This document shows, piece by piece, positions 7,756-15,695 of a DNA stretch of 33,788 bases. Below the pieces are notes generated by a model. The model worked only from the letters and a program-made list of their open reading frames with translations. It was not told where the DNA came from and ran no database searches. Numbering within the stretch: the stretch's first letter is position 1; the number at the start of each line of letters is the position of its first letter. The position numbers were made by a program, and so were the translations under genes. The DNA comes from Candidatus Methanomethylophilaceae archaeon (lineage in GTDB: Archaea > Thermoplasmatota > Thermoplasmata > Methanomassiliicoccales > Methanomethylophilaceae). The stretch is taken from assembly GCA_017935945.1 (NCBI GenBank), contig JAGBGN010000100.1:1-33788 (forward strand), written 5' to 3'.

Positions 7756-9563
7756 TGGCAGGCAGGACTGCACTGATGAGCGGTCGGATGAAGAATCCGG
7801 CCGGAGTCACCATGGAGGACTCCGAATCCGTTGTCAAATCCTGGGTCAGGATAATCGGATACATGGGCAGGTACAAGCACATCTTCATCTTCGCTGTGAC
7901 ACTGGCCGTGTTCGAGTCGTTGTTCTCCGTGCTCGTGCCCAACCGTCTGAGCGACATGACCGACATCATAGAAGCCGGCCTCACCAGCGGCAACATAGAC
8001 CTGTACGCGGTGAGCAGACTGGGGATCCTTGCGTTCGGCCTGTACCTCGCATCCACCCTGGTGATGTTCTTCCGCTACCGCCTCACATCGTCCATAGCCC
8101 AGAGGGTAGGAGGGAACCTCCGCGAGGACATGGCGGGGAAGATGAACAGGCTCCCGCTCGGTTACATCGACACCCAGGGCAAGGGCGACATCATGAGCAG
8201 GTTCGCCAACGACACCGACACAGTCAGTATCGCCATAAACAACAGCATGGGCGTCTTCATCCACGGAATCGCCGCCTTCACGCTCTGCATCATCATGATG
8301 TTCCTGACGGATGTCAGGTTGACCCTGACGGTCCTGGTCACATCAGCCATGGGGATAATCATGTCCGTGGTCGTCATCAAGTACACTCAGAAGTACTACC
8401 GCAAACAGCAATCCAACATCGGGGGCATGTACAGGCTGGTCTCCGAGATGTACTCCTCGAAGCAGGTCGTCATGGCGTACTGCGGCGAGACCTCGGCACG
8501 CAGGAAGTTCGACCGCATAAACTCGGACCTCAGGGAGAGCTGCCTGAAATCCGAGATCACCATCGGACTCCTTCCCGCCGCGATGTCGTTCATGAACAGC
8601 ATGAGCTACGTCCTCGTGTGCATCGTCGGTGCACTTATGGTCCTGAACGGGGAGATCAAGATCGGAGTCATCGTTGCATTCATCGTCTACGTCAGACTGT
8701 TCAGCGGACCCTTCGACATGATAACGTCGTCCATAGGTCGCATACAGTCCGCAGCGGCCGCTGCCGAGAGGGTGTTCGGATTCCTGGACCAGGAGGAGAT
8801 CCCGTCGGAGGACGATGATGTGGAACCCGTGGGGGATGTCCGCGGAAGGGTGGAGTTCAGGGACGTCCGTTTCTCATACAAGCCGGGGAAGGAGATCATC
8901 CACGGATTCTCCGCGGTGGTGGAACCCGGACAGAAGGTTGCCATAGTGGGGCCCACCGGTGCCGGGAAGACGACCATCGTGAACCTCCTGATGAGGTTCT
9001 ACGAGATGGATTCCGGGGACATACTGATCGACGGCAGGTCGATAAGGGACATGACGCGCACACAGGTGCACGACCTGTTCTGCATGGTCCTGCAGGACAC
9101 ATGGCTGTTCGACGGGACCGTGACCGAGAACATCGCCTACTGCAACGATGTCTCGGACGAGGATGTGCGCAATGCATGCAGGGCGATCGGTGTGGAGGAC
9201 CACATCCTGAACCTCCCCGACGGATACGACACCATCCTAGGCGAGAACATCGGGTTGTCGGCAGGACAGAAGCAGCAGATCACGATAGCACGTGCGATGG
9301 TGGACAGGTCCCCCATGCTCATCCTCGACGAGGCCACGAGCTCCGTGGACACGAGGACGGAGAAACTGATCCAGGATGCCCTCAGCGGACTCATGGTCGG
9401 CAGGACCTCCTTCATCATCGCACACAGGCTGTCCACCATCAGGGACTCCGACCTCATCCTGGTCATGGACAAGGGGGACATCGTCGAACAGGGGACACAT
9501 GACGACCTGCTCTCCCGGGACACGTTCTACGCCAGACTGTACAACTCCCAATTCGACAGGTGA
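7755..9563 (+). CDS. ABC exporter half-transporter, catalytic subunit
   Basis: A 602-residue half-transporter, with six transmembrane helices in the first 330 residues and a C-terminal nucleotide-binding domain. Walker A is GPTGAGKTT (399-407), the signature is LSAGQ (501-505), Walker B is LILDEATSSVD with catalytic Glu526, and the switch is IIAHR with His557. The canonical Glu and His together with an altered signature (Ala for Gly) are the mirror image of the upstream subunit. Its Walker motifs pair with the partner's intact LSGGQ to form the active site, while its LSAGQ faces the degenerate site. The start ATG overlaps the upstream stop (TGATG), so the two are translated together. It acts in the cytoplasmic membrane; cargo unknown. 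Confidence 0.93.
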   Translation: MAGRTALMSGRMKNPAGVTMEDSESVVKSWVRIIGYMGRYKHIFIFAVTLAVFESLFSVLVPNRLSDMTDIIEAGLTSGNIDLYAVSRLGILAFGLYLASTLVMFFRYRLTSSIAQRVGGNLREDMAGKMNRLPLGYIDTQGKGDIMSRFANDTDTVSIAINNSMGVFIHGIAAFTLCIIMMFLTDVRLTLTVLVTSAMGIIMSVVVIKYTQKYYRKQQSNIGGMYRLVSEMYSSKQVVMAYCGETSARRKFDRINSDLRESCLKSEITIGLLPAAMSFMNSMSYVLVCIVGALMVLNGEIKIGVIVAFIVYVRLFSGPFDMITSSIGRIQSAAAAAERVFGFLDQEEIPSEDDDVEPVGDVRGRVEFRDVRFSYKPGKEIIHGFSAVVEPGQKVAIVGPTGAGKTTIVNLLMRFYEMDSGDILIDGRSIRDMTRTQVHDLFCMVLQDTWLFDGTVTENIAYCNDVSDEDVRNACRAIGVEDHILNLPDGYDTILGENIGLSAGQKQQITIARAMVDRSPMLILDEATSSVDTRTEKLIQDALSGLMVGRTSFIIAHRLSTIRDSDLILVMDKGDIVEQGTHDDLLSRDTFYARLYNSQFDR

Positions 9564-9601
9564 GGGGAAGATTAATCCGCACATCATGCAATCGGCATCC
9601 C

Positions 9602-10102
9602 ATGGACATCAGGGAAGAACTCTACCCCATACTCGAGACTTTGACCGACCAGGAGATCGATGAGGCATTCGCCATACTCGCGGAGAAAGTCGGTAAGGAC
9701 GTCGTCATGGATGCGTTCAGGGCATCCATCCGCCTCGGATTCGAGGACGAGATCAAGGGAATCGCGGATTTCCTCACGAAACTCGAGGACAATGTCCTGG
9801 AGCAGGTCAAGGACGACATCGCCGATGAGAACGGTGGCGATGTGGACGAAGCCACATTCCAGGAGGTCGCTGTCGAGGCCTTCAACGACACCATCTACGA
9901 GTTCGAGGACTGGCTCGGCACACTCGCACAGCTGGACATGGATGATGAGGTCCGCAGGGCCGTGAAGAGCATCGGTGACGGATACGCACGCATCGCAGGC
10001 AAGTCCAGGGACTACACCGAGGTCCTGGAGAACCTTGCAGCGGACTTCCGTGAGGCCGCACAGTCCAACGACCCGTTCGGCGAACTCTATGGTTCGGAGT
10101 GA
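9602..10102 (+). CDS. Acidic helical protein of unknown function
   Basis: A 166-residue, strongly acidic protein predicted to be almost all alpha-helix (MDIREELYPILETLTDQEIDE onward). I recognise no family, signal peptide or membrane segment. The start at 9602 is chosen because the frame upstream of it overlaps the preceding ABC gene and is poor in coding character. The gene follows the exporter by 38 bases and ends in GAG-TGA, which can serve as the ribosome-binding site of the next gene 4 bases downstream. It is therefore probably cotranscribed with the unknown protein at 10107 and perhaps works with it. Confidence 0.75.
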   Translation: MDIREELYPILETLTDQEIDEAFAILAEKVGKDVVMDAFRASIRLGFEDEIKGIADFLTKLEDNVLEQVKDDIADENGGDVDEATFQEVAVEAFNDTIYEFEDWLGTLAQLDMDDEVRRAVKSIGDGYARIAGKSRDYTEVLENLAADFREAAQSNDPFGELYGSE

Positions 10103-10106
10103 TCCG

Positions 10107-11036
10107 ATGATCGAAGGGCTGGAGGATGCACTGGGGAAGGCGTTCCCGGGATCTGAAGAGGAATTGCTATCACTGGCAAGGATCAGATCCACATCCGACA
10201 GCCCGTTCACTTCATCCCGCCTGGATACGGATGGCGTGGACACCTCATCGGACAGGCTCAGAAACCTCTTCAAGAAGATCGGTTCCCAGAGGAAGGGTCT
10301 GGAGATACTATCCGGCACCCTTGGTGCCGGAAAAGGCGACCTGGCGATGGAATACATCTTCAAGTTCCAACCCGCGACGATGTTCTCGGACTGTGTGGAT
10401 TTCATCGATATCCGCCGTCCGATCGGTTTCATCATCACCACGGATGGAGATGGAGCACCTACTTCCATGATACCTTTGGAGGACTGCCTACCTTCCTATG
10501 GTACGAGGATCCAGACGGTCTGCGATACCATTCCGGATGACCGCATCATAGTGACCGACAGGATTCCGTACATCGATCGGGACAGGAGGGCCCTTGACAG
10601 ATGGGGCGGCGACTGGCTCATCGTCCAGAACGATTTTCCCACATCTGCCGGAGCAGCCAATGTCCGTAATCCCATGGAACTGAGATGGAACGGTAGATCG
10701 TACCGTACCGCCAAGGTGCGTTACGACAAGTGTTGGCTCATACGTTTCGAGGACAGGGTCCTGGGCGATGAGATCAGGAAGGACCTCAAGGACAATCCAT
10801 CGGTGGACAAGCGCATGCTATCCAACCTGGAACGTGGTGCCGGATTGACTGATGTCATAACGAACCAGTCCTACGACATCAGGGCCGTCATGAAGATGCT
10901 CGATGCCCGCAGGTCCATCGACTCCGAGATGCGCAGGTTCGCATCCCTGATGAGGGCGGATGCCGAACTCATATCCGACCTTGAAGCTGCAATCGGCTAC
11001 ATGACTGTCTGTTTTGTCTCATTATTCATCAACTAA
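10107..11036 (+). CDS. Unknown protein with P-loop-like motif
   Basis: A 309-residue protein. Residues around 65-85 read LEILSGTLGAGKGDLAMEY, which resembles a Walker A loop (G-x4-GK) but has Gly where Ser or Thr is expected. No Walker B stands out. The remainder contains several Asp/Arg-rich segments (DRIPYIDRDRRALDRWGGDW, DIRAVMKMLDARRSIDSEM) and I cannot assign it to a family. An alternative reading in the same frame begins further upstream inside the previous gene; 10107 is preferred because GAG-TGA immediately before it acts as a Shine-Dalgarno-like site. The stop is TAA. Confidence 0.65.
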   Translation: MIEGLEDALGKAFPGSEEELLSLARIRSTSDSPFTSSRLDTDGVDTSSDRLRNLFKKIGSQRKGLEILSGTLGAGKGDLAMEYIFKFQPATMFSDCVDFIDIRRPIGFIITTDGDGAPTSMIPLEDCLPSYGTRIQTVCDTIPDDRIIVTDRIPYIDRDRRALDRWGGDWLIVQNDFPTSAGAANVRNPMELRWNGRSYRTAKVRYDKCWLIRFEDRVLGDEIRKDLKDNPSVDKRMLSNLERGAGLTDVITNQSYDIRAVMKMLDARRSIDSEMRRFASLMRADAELISDLEAAIGYMTVCFVSLFIN

Positions 11037-11065
11037 TGTACACGGACCGTCGAAACAGGATCATG

Positions 11066-11074
11066 CTTAATATT
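11066..11074 (+). promoter_or_regulatory. Putative TATA box of the AIM24-like gene
   Basis: CTTAATATT is centred about 26 bases upstream of the ATG at 11096, consistent with a leaderless or near-leaderless transcript. Confidence 0.5.
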
Positions 11075-11095
11075 CTAGGATGATCATTAACAATC

Positions 11096-11773
11096 ATGAA
11101 ATACACAATCACTGGAGATAACCTTCAATTCGTGAATGTGGAACTCGACTCCGGCGAGGAGATCAAATCCGTCGCCGGCGCCATGGTGTACATGAGCGGC
11201 AACATGAGAATGGACACCAAGATGGAAGGTGGATTCCTCGCGGGACTCAAACGCAGTATCTCCGGTGCCTCCCTGTTCATGGTCAACTACCAGCCTCAGG
11301 GCGGCTCGGGCCTCATCGGATTCGGCGGGAAGGCCCCTGGGAAGATCCTGGACGTCGATACCAGCAAGGGTTCATGGCTCGTCCAGAGCTCCAGTTTCCT
11401 GGCATCCGAACCCGGCGTCAAGGTCGACATGGCCCTGCAGAAGAAGATCGGTGGCATTATGTTCGGAGGAGAGGGACTGATCCTCCAGAAGGTGTCTGGT
11501 AAGGGGATGGCGTTCATCCACGCCTGTGGTGACATGAACATCATCGAACTTGGTCCTGGCGAGATGTACAAAGTCTCCACATCCAACGCGGTCGCTTGGG
11601 AGGAGAGTGTCAAATACGACATCAGTGCGGCTGGCGGACTCAAGACATCCGTGTTCGGAGGAGAGGGGCTGTTCGTCACAACACTAACCGGGCCGGGGAA
11701 GATTGTCATCCAGTCCATGACACTGGGGGATCTGGCCAACAGCCTCATCCCGTACCTCCCAACCAGCAACTGA
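11096..11773 (+). CDS. TIGR00266/AIM24 family protein
   Basis: A 225-residue beta-rich protein of the AIM24/TIGR00266 family. Recognisable elements are LDSGEEIKSVAGAMVYM near the start, GGSGLIGFGGKAPGKIL in the middle, and the repeated glycine-rich GG-GLIL/GG-GLFVTTLTGPG blades towards the end. The family forms a double-psi beta-like barrel; the mitochondrial member supports inner-membrane organisation, while the role of prokaryotic members is unknown. No membrane segment is visible. A TATA box about 26 bases upstream suggests its own promoter. A two-helix membrane protein begins 9 bases after the stop, preceded by GAGGTG, so the two are likely an operon. Confidence 0.9.
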   Translation: MKYTITGDNLQFVNVELDSGEEIKSVAGAMVYMSGNMRMDTKMEGGFLAGLKRSISGASLFMVNYQPQGGSGLIGFGGKAPGKILDVDTSKGSWLVQSSSFLASEPGVKVDMALQKKIGGIMFGGEGLILQKVSGKGMAFIHACGDMNIIELGPGEMYKVSTSNAVAWEESVKYDISAAGGLKTSVFGGEGLFVTTLTGPGKIVIQSMTLGDLANSLIPYLPTSN

Positions 11774-11782
11774 GGTGTGGCG

Positions 11783-12103
11783 ATGGAACAACAACCCTCC
11801 AACCTGAAGAGGACGAGCACCACCAAATCCGGAATCCTGATCGTCATAGGGATAGTCCTCCTGGTGGCATTGGGAGCATACATCCTGATGACCCCCGGGA
11901 TACTGGATTCGTTGCTGACCATCGCGATCGTGGTGGGCATAGTGATAATCGCATCCGTGATGATCATCTACGCCGCGATAGCCATCATGGCAATACCGAT
12001 GTACATGCACAAGGGCGAGCAGTACCAGGATGGCATCAGCTACGGCATGGACAGCGTGAAGACCGTCGAGAACTCATCCTCCGAAGACAGGAAGAACGAG
12101 TGA
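11783..12103 (+). CDS. Small membrane protein with two transmembrane helices
   Basis: A 106-residue protein with hydrophobic segments at about 17-38 (GILIVIGIVLLVALGAYIL) and 43-74, and a charged C-terminal tail with KTVENSSSEDRKNE. No family is recognised. The ATG at 11783 is chosen because GAGGTG lies 5 bases upstream; a GTG at 11777 would add two residues. It follows the AIM24-like gene closely and may act with it at the membrane. Confidence 0.72.
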   Translation: MEQQPSNLKRTSTTKSGILIVIGIVLLVALGAYILMTPGILDSLLTIAIVVGIVIIASVMIIYAAIAIMAIPMYMHKGEQYQDGISYGMDSVKTVENSSSEDRKNE

Positions 12104-12126
12104 ACGACCGAAAACGATAACCAAAC

Positions 12127-12147
12127 ATGGGGGCATCGTCCCCCATG
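12127..12147 (+). promoter_or_regulatory. Hairpin covering the start of a small gene
   Basis: ATGGGGG (12127-12133) and CCCCCAT (12140-12146) are perfect arms around CATCGT. Both candidate ATG codons of the small gene (12127 and 12145) fall in or at the edge of the stem. It could hide the start codon in the mRNA or terminate transcription from the gene upstream; no T-run follows. Confidence 0.4.
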
Positions 12148-12282
12148 GAACTTTCCATAGACTTCTCTGAGAAAGAGTTCGAAAGACTCATCGCCATATC
12201 GGAACGCAGGGGTACGACACCCGAGATCCTGCTCAGGGACCTCGCACTGGAACTCATAGACGATTCCTGCGACTGCTTCTGA
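12145..12282 (+). CDS. Small ribbon-helix-helix-like protein
   Basis: A 45-residue protein (MELSIDFSEKEFERLIAISE to the end in DSCDCF). A short strand (MELSIDF) followed by two helices separated by GTTP resembles small ribbon-helix-helix DNA-binding proteins, but the length is minimal and the match is by eye. The two C-terminal cysteines (C-D-C) are unusual. An in-frame ATG at 12127 would add six residues (MGASSP) but lies in the hairpin arm. It converges with the Sel1 gene, 3 bases apart. Confidence 0.5.
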   Translation: MELSIDFSEKEFERLIAISERRGTTPEILLRDLALELIDDSCDCF

Positions 12283-12285
12283 TGG

Positions 12286-12561
12286 TCACCGTCCGCGACG
12301 GATCTTGATCTTCTGGGAACGGTCCGCACCGCCCCAGTATGTATCCTTGTTCACCAGGACGGGCTCACCCATCTCGAGCATGTGGACCAGATGCGACCGT
12401 GCGCGTGAATGACCAGCACGCGCCGCCTTGGCATACCATGCTCTGGCGACCTCCCAATCCGCATCCACACCGACACCCTTCTCGTACGCCTCACCGAGAC
12501 GGTACATGGCTTCGGTGTCCCCGCCCTCGGCCATCTATGTCAGTTCCGCGATGTCATTCAT
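12286..12561 (-). CDS. Short Sel1-repeat protein with in-frame TAG (possible pyrrolysine)
   Basis: From ATG 12534 the frame gives an 82-residue protein with one clear Sel1 repeat (GDTEAMYRLGEAYEKGVGV, then ARAWYAKAARAGHSRA). In the same frame, nine codons further upstream, ATG 12559-12561 overlaps the stop of the zinc-ribbon gene by 8 bases. The reading is MNDIAELT-TAG-MAEGGDTEAM. The eight residues before the TAG form a helix of the type that precedes Sel1 repeats. If TAG is read through as pyrrolysine the protein is 91 residues. The simpler alternative is initiation at 12534, directly after the TAG. The C-terminal tail is basic (QKIKIRRGR). No membrane segment is seen. Confidence 0.6.
12535..12537 (-). 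other. In-frame TAG codon, candidate pyrrolysine site
   Basis: Minus-strand TAG lies between codon 8 of a frame opening at 12561 and the ATG at 12534. The 8-base overlap with the upstream gene is the tight spacing seen elsewhere in the window. Whether ribosomes start before or after this codon cannot be decided from sequence. Confidence 0.35.
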
Positions 12562-12865
12562 CGTCCAACCTTCTCCCGCATTCCGGACAGAACTCCGCAC
12601 CATCCTCTAGTTTCGCATAGCATTCCGGACAATACGGGGACCTTCCAGCCTTTGCAGATACCTTCCTGAAGAAACCTCTACCGAAGACGATGACAATCAG
12701 GACTATGCCTATGATCAGAAGGATGTTGACGACAGTCATCAGGAACTGACCCTCAGGGGTCGACGTGTAGAACGATGTGTAGAAGACCATGCGCACTATG
12801 ATCAACACCAACCACAGACCGGAAAGTATCACTCCGATCCTGGACCATGGATCCTGGGGACTCAT
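12554..12865 (-). CDS. Membrane-anchored zinc-ribbon protein
   Basis: A 103-residue protein with two hydrophobic segments (about 12-30, VILSGLWLVLIIVRMVF; about 42-65, LMTVVNILLIIGIVLIVIVF) and a C-terminal zinc ribbon with the pairs CPEC (about 83-86) and CPEC (about 97-100). The pairs can bind one zinc ion. The family is unknown. GGTTTTATCG (12887-12896 on the opposite strand) lies about 25 bases upstream of the ATG, so the mRNA is probably leaderless. The Sel1 gene downstream overlaps or follows directly, so they form an operon. Confidence 0.78.
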   Translation of the reverse strand: MSPQDPWSRIGVILSGLWLVLIIVRMVFYTSFYTSTPEGQFLMTVVNILLIIGIVLIVIVFGRGFFRKVSAKAGRSPYCPECYAKLEDGAEFCPECGRRLDDE

Positions 12866-12886
12866 GCGGGATGGATTCCCACACTT

Positions 12887-12896
12887 CGATAAAACC
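12887..12896 (-). promoter_or_regulatory. Putative TATA box of the zinc-ribbon gene
   Basis: Minus-strand GGTTTTATCG is centred about 26 bases upstream of the start codon at 12865. Confidence 0.5.
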
Positions 12897-13020
12897 GTTG
12901 CAGTGGGATGGTTCGGGAATCCGACGGCACCTGCTCGGGGGATCGGATCGGGAGACTTCCCGACACCGTCCTGTACATCAGGAAAACGATTGTTTCCAGA
13001 TGTTTGTCTCTTATACCAAT

Positions 13021-13030
13021 CCTAAAAATA
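13021..13030 (+). promoter_or_regulatory. Putative TATA box of the aminotransferase gene
   Basis: CCTAAAAATA is centred about 28 bases upstream of the ATG at 13054, supporting that start over the in-frame ATG at 13033. Confidence 0.5.
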
Positions 13031-13053
13031 GGATGTTACCCAATAGGGACACC

Positions 13054-14178
13054 ATGAAGATCTCCAGGAGGATTTCAGAGGTCCCGATGTCCGGCATCAG
13101 GAAGATGTTCGACCTCGCAGGACCTGACTCCATAAACCTCGGACTGGGTGAACCGGACCTCGCTCCACCCTCCGAAGCAATAGAAGGCATGAACAGAGCC
13201 GCTTCCGCCGGCCTGAACAAGTACGGACCCACCGCGGGAATCCCCGAACTCAGGGATGCCGTCGCGAAGAGGTACTCCATGTACGGCGACCTCAAGGGAA
13301 GCAACATCATGATCACCCCCAGCGGATCATCCGCACTTCTGGAGATCACACAGAGCATGGTCGACCCTGGCGATGACGTCCTCATCCCCAGCCCCGGATT
13401 CGTGATATACGGGCCACACGCACAGCTTGCGGGAGGATCGTACACCGAATACAGACTCACAGAGGGAGATTTCCAACCCGACATCGATGACATCCAGTCG
13501 AAGATCAAACCGAACACCAAGATGATCGTCGTCACCACCCCCTCCAACCCCACCGGTGGTGTCCTGGACGAGCAGACCTACAAGGCGCTCTGCGACATCG
13601 CCGCGGACAAGGACATCACCATCCTCTCCGACGAGGTCTACGATTCCTTCGTCTACGAGGGCAAGCACATATCGTTCATGAACCAGCTGGACAAAGCCGT
13701 CGTCGTGAACGGTTTCTCCAAGATGATGGCGGTCACCGGATGGAGGATGGGATTCATATGCGCCAACGAGGAGGTCATGGAATCCCTCATCAGGATGCAG
13801 TACCACGTCTGCGCCAGCCCCAACATGCCCGCGCAGTACGGCATCCTGGAGGCACTCCCCAACATCGAACCGTACCTGGAGAACGCCAGATCGGTGTTCA
13901 AGGCACGCAGGGACCTCATCTCCAAGAGGATCAACGAGATCCCCGGGATGTCCATCATCCCGCCCAAGGGGGCGTTCTATGCCTTCCCCTCCTACGACCT
14001 CGACATGCCCTCCGCGGAACTGGCCAACGAACTCGCACGCAATGGTCTGATATGCACACCTGGATCCGCGTTCGGAAAGTACGGTGAGAACCACCTCAGG
14101 TTCTCATATGCCGCCGACGAGAAGAAGATCGAAGAGGGAATGAATATACTGGAGAAGGTAATCGGGAGGTTAAGGTGA
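13054..14178 (+). CDS. PLP-dependent aminotransferase, class I/II
   Basis: A 374-residue fold-type I aminotransferase that transfers amino groups between amino acids and 2-oxo acids using pyridoxal phosphate. Visible motifs include NLGLGEPDLAPP near the N-terminus, KYGPTAGIPELRDAVA, TPSNPTGG (Asn for the pyridine side), LSDEVYDSFVY (Asp for the pyridine nitrogen) and NGFSKMMAVTGWRMG, where the Lys after S is the Schiff-base residue. The C-terminal HLRFSYA contains the conserved Arg for the substrate carboxylate. Length is normal for aspartate/aromatic-type aminotransferases in archaea; the substrate cannot be fixed from sequence. The frame stays open upstream, but a TATA box sets the start at 13054. 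The next gene begins 5 bases after the stop. Confidence 0.93.
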   Translation: MKISRRISEVPMSGIRKMFDLAGPDSINLGLGEPDLAPPSEAIEGMNRAASAGLNKYGPTAGIPELRDAVAKRYSMYGDLKGSNIMITPSGSSALLEITQSMVDPGDDVLIPSPGFVIYGPHAQLAGGSYTEYRLTEGDFQPDIDDIQSKIKPNTKMIVVTTPSNPTGGVLDEQTYKALCDIAADKDITILSDEVYDSFVYEGKHISFMNQLDKAVVVNGFSKMMAVTGWRMGFICANEEVMESLIRMQYHVCASPNMPAQYGILEALPNIEPYLENARSVFKARRDLISKRINEIPGMSIIPPKGAFYAFPSYDLDMPSAELANELARNGLICTPGSAFGKYGENHLRFSYAADEKKIEEGMNILEKVIGRLR

Positions 14179-14183
14179 GACAA

Positions 14184-14702
14184 ATGTCCGATGAATTCGA
14201 TCCAAACGCAGGCCTCTTCGGAGGCGATGAACCCGAGAAGAGTCCCGAGGAGCTCCACATGGAGTACGTCTTCGGAAAGAACCCCCACAGGACATCCGCT
14301 CTCACGGACCTGGTGTACAGGGCACTCCTCGCATCCATTGAGGAGGATGACCTCCCGGAGGAGGCCAAGAGGCAGCTCATCTTCAAGATGACCGCCAACA
14401 GCGTCCTGGACATCATGATGGAGGCACTGGACCCCGCCCTCAGGGAGGAGGTCATGATCGCATTCGATGGATACATCGGAATGTGCCTGGTCAACATGAA
14501 CTTCGATGTGGACCTCATGTCCGAGCTCAGCAAGGCCATGATGACCGTCGAACAGGCCGAGGGCGAATCCGACGAGGACTTCGACAGGAGACTCGCTGAC
14601 ATGGAGGAGAAATGGTGGACCATTCCCCAGCCCAAGCTCAGCATGAGGAACCCCGAGGACGCGATCAGGGAACAGATGATGAAATACGGGCTGAACGAGT
14701 GA
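14184..14702 (+). CDS. Unknown acidic protein
   Basis: A 172-residue acidic, mostly helical protein (MSDEFDPNAGLFGGDEPEKS). No known domain, signal or membrane segment is visible. AGGTGA (14173-14178), formed by the end of the upstream gene, stands 5 bases before the ATG and sets the start; GTG 14175 would add three residues. The stop overlaps the ATG of mevalonate kinase (TGATG), so the protein is cotranslated with it. Any link to the mevalonate pathway is positional only. Confidence 0.75.
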   Translation: MSDEFDPNAGLFGGDEPEKSPEELHMEYVFGKNPHRTSALTDLVYRALLASIEEDDLPEEAKRQLIFKMTANSVLDIMMEALDPALREEVMIAFDGYIGMCLVNMNFDVDLMSELSKAMMTVEQAEGESDEDFDRRLADMEEKWWTIPQPKLSMRNPEDAIREQMMKYGLNE

Positions 14703-15691
14703 TGACTGGAGAATGGTTCACTGCATCCGCCCCGGGGAAGTTCGTAATCCTCGGGGAACATGCCGTCGTATACGGTAAACCCGCTGTGGTAGTGGCAGTG
14801 GACCGTAGGATAACCTGCAGCGTCAGGCGCAGTCGCAAGAACACGCTCAACGGCGAACACATAGATTTCAACAAACAGCCCCACTTCAGGTACCTCACCA
14901 GGGACACCCATTACGGCATGGACTACGTGACCAACAGCCAGATCCCCCCGGGATCTGGTATGGGGTCCTCGGCGGCCCTGTCTGCGGCACTGGCCCTCGC
15001 TCTCAGCAACGAGAGGGGAGGATACATGACCGAGAGGGAACTGGTGGACGAGGCCTACGGGGCCGAACTCTACGCACAGGGCTCGGGATCCCCCATGGAT
15101 GCATCCGCATGCGTCCACGGGAAGGGTGTGGCCATCAACATCCCCGATGCCGGAAGCAAGGAGCTGTGGACCATATCCCGCGGTGACCGCACATGGAGGG
15201 TGACCGATGTCGACGTCCCCGACATGACGTTCGTTATCGGGAACACCGGGATCAAGGCACCCACTGGCCCACAGGTCGACAAGGTACGCAGGTACACGGA
15301 GAAGAGCCATTTCGCCATGGATGTCGTGGATGAGATCGGCTCCGTCACCCTGGAGGGGTACGATGCCCTCCACAGGAACGATGTGGAGACCCTCGGCCGT
15401 CTCATGACGCACGACCATAAGCTCCTCTCGATCCTGGGGGTGTCCTGCAACGAATTGAACAAACTCGTCAGGGCAGCGCTACCGTACTCCTATGGAGCGA
15501 AACTGACTGGTTCCGGAGGAGGTGGGTGCATGGTCGCCCTGACCGACGAACCGGAGAAGGTCTGTGAGGCCATATCCGCAAGGGGTGGAACACCATACGT
15601 TGTGCAGACAGGCGTCGAAGGTGCCAGGATGGAACTCCAGCCATCTAACGACCCCCTTCTGGAGATACCGATGGATTACCCCCGGATGTGA
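14702..15691 (+). CDS. mvk: Mevalonate kinase
   Basis: A 329-residue GHMP kinase that phosphorylates mevalonate with ATP to 5-phosphomevalonate, a step towards the isoprenoid chains of archaeal lipids. Motif 1 is APGKFVILGEHAVVYG (about 10-25), with the Lys and Glu characteristic of mevalonate kinases. Motif 2 is the phosphate loop PPGSGMGSSAALSAAL (about 82-97). A Ser/Asp pair follows (SGSPMDASACVHGKG), giving the catalytic Asp. Motif 3 is KLTGSGGGGCMVAL (about 262-275). Length is typical. The start overlaps the upstream stop. Other lipid genes (tetraether synthase, ferredoxin, geranylgeranyl reductase) lie just beyond, on the opposite strand. Confidence 0.95.
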   Translation: MTGEWFTASAPGKFVILGEHAVVYGKPAVVVAVDRRITCSVRRSRKNTLNGEHIDFNKQPHFRYLTRDTHYGMDYVTNSQIPPGSGMGSSAALSAALALALSNERGGYMTERELVDEAYGAELYAQGSGSPMDASACVHGKGVAINIPDAGSKELWTISRGDRTWRVTDVDVPDMTFVIGNTGIKAPTGPQVDKVRRYTEKSHFAMDVVDEIGSVTLEGYDALHRNDVETLGRLMTHDHKLLSILGVSCNELNKLVRAALPYSYGAKLTGSGGGGCMVALTDEPEKVCEAISARGGTPYVVQTGVEGARMELQPSNDPLLEIPMDYPRM

Positions 15692-15695
15692 GACC

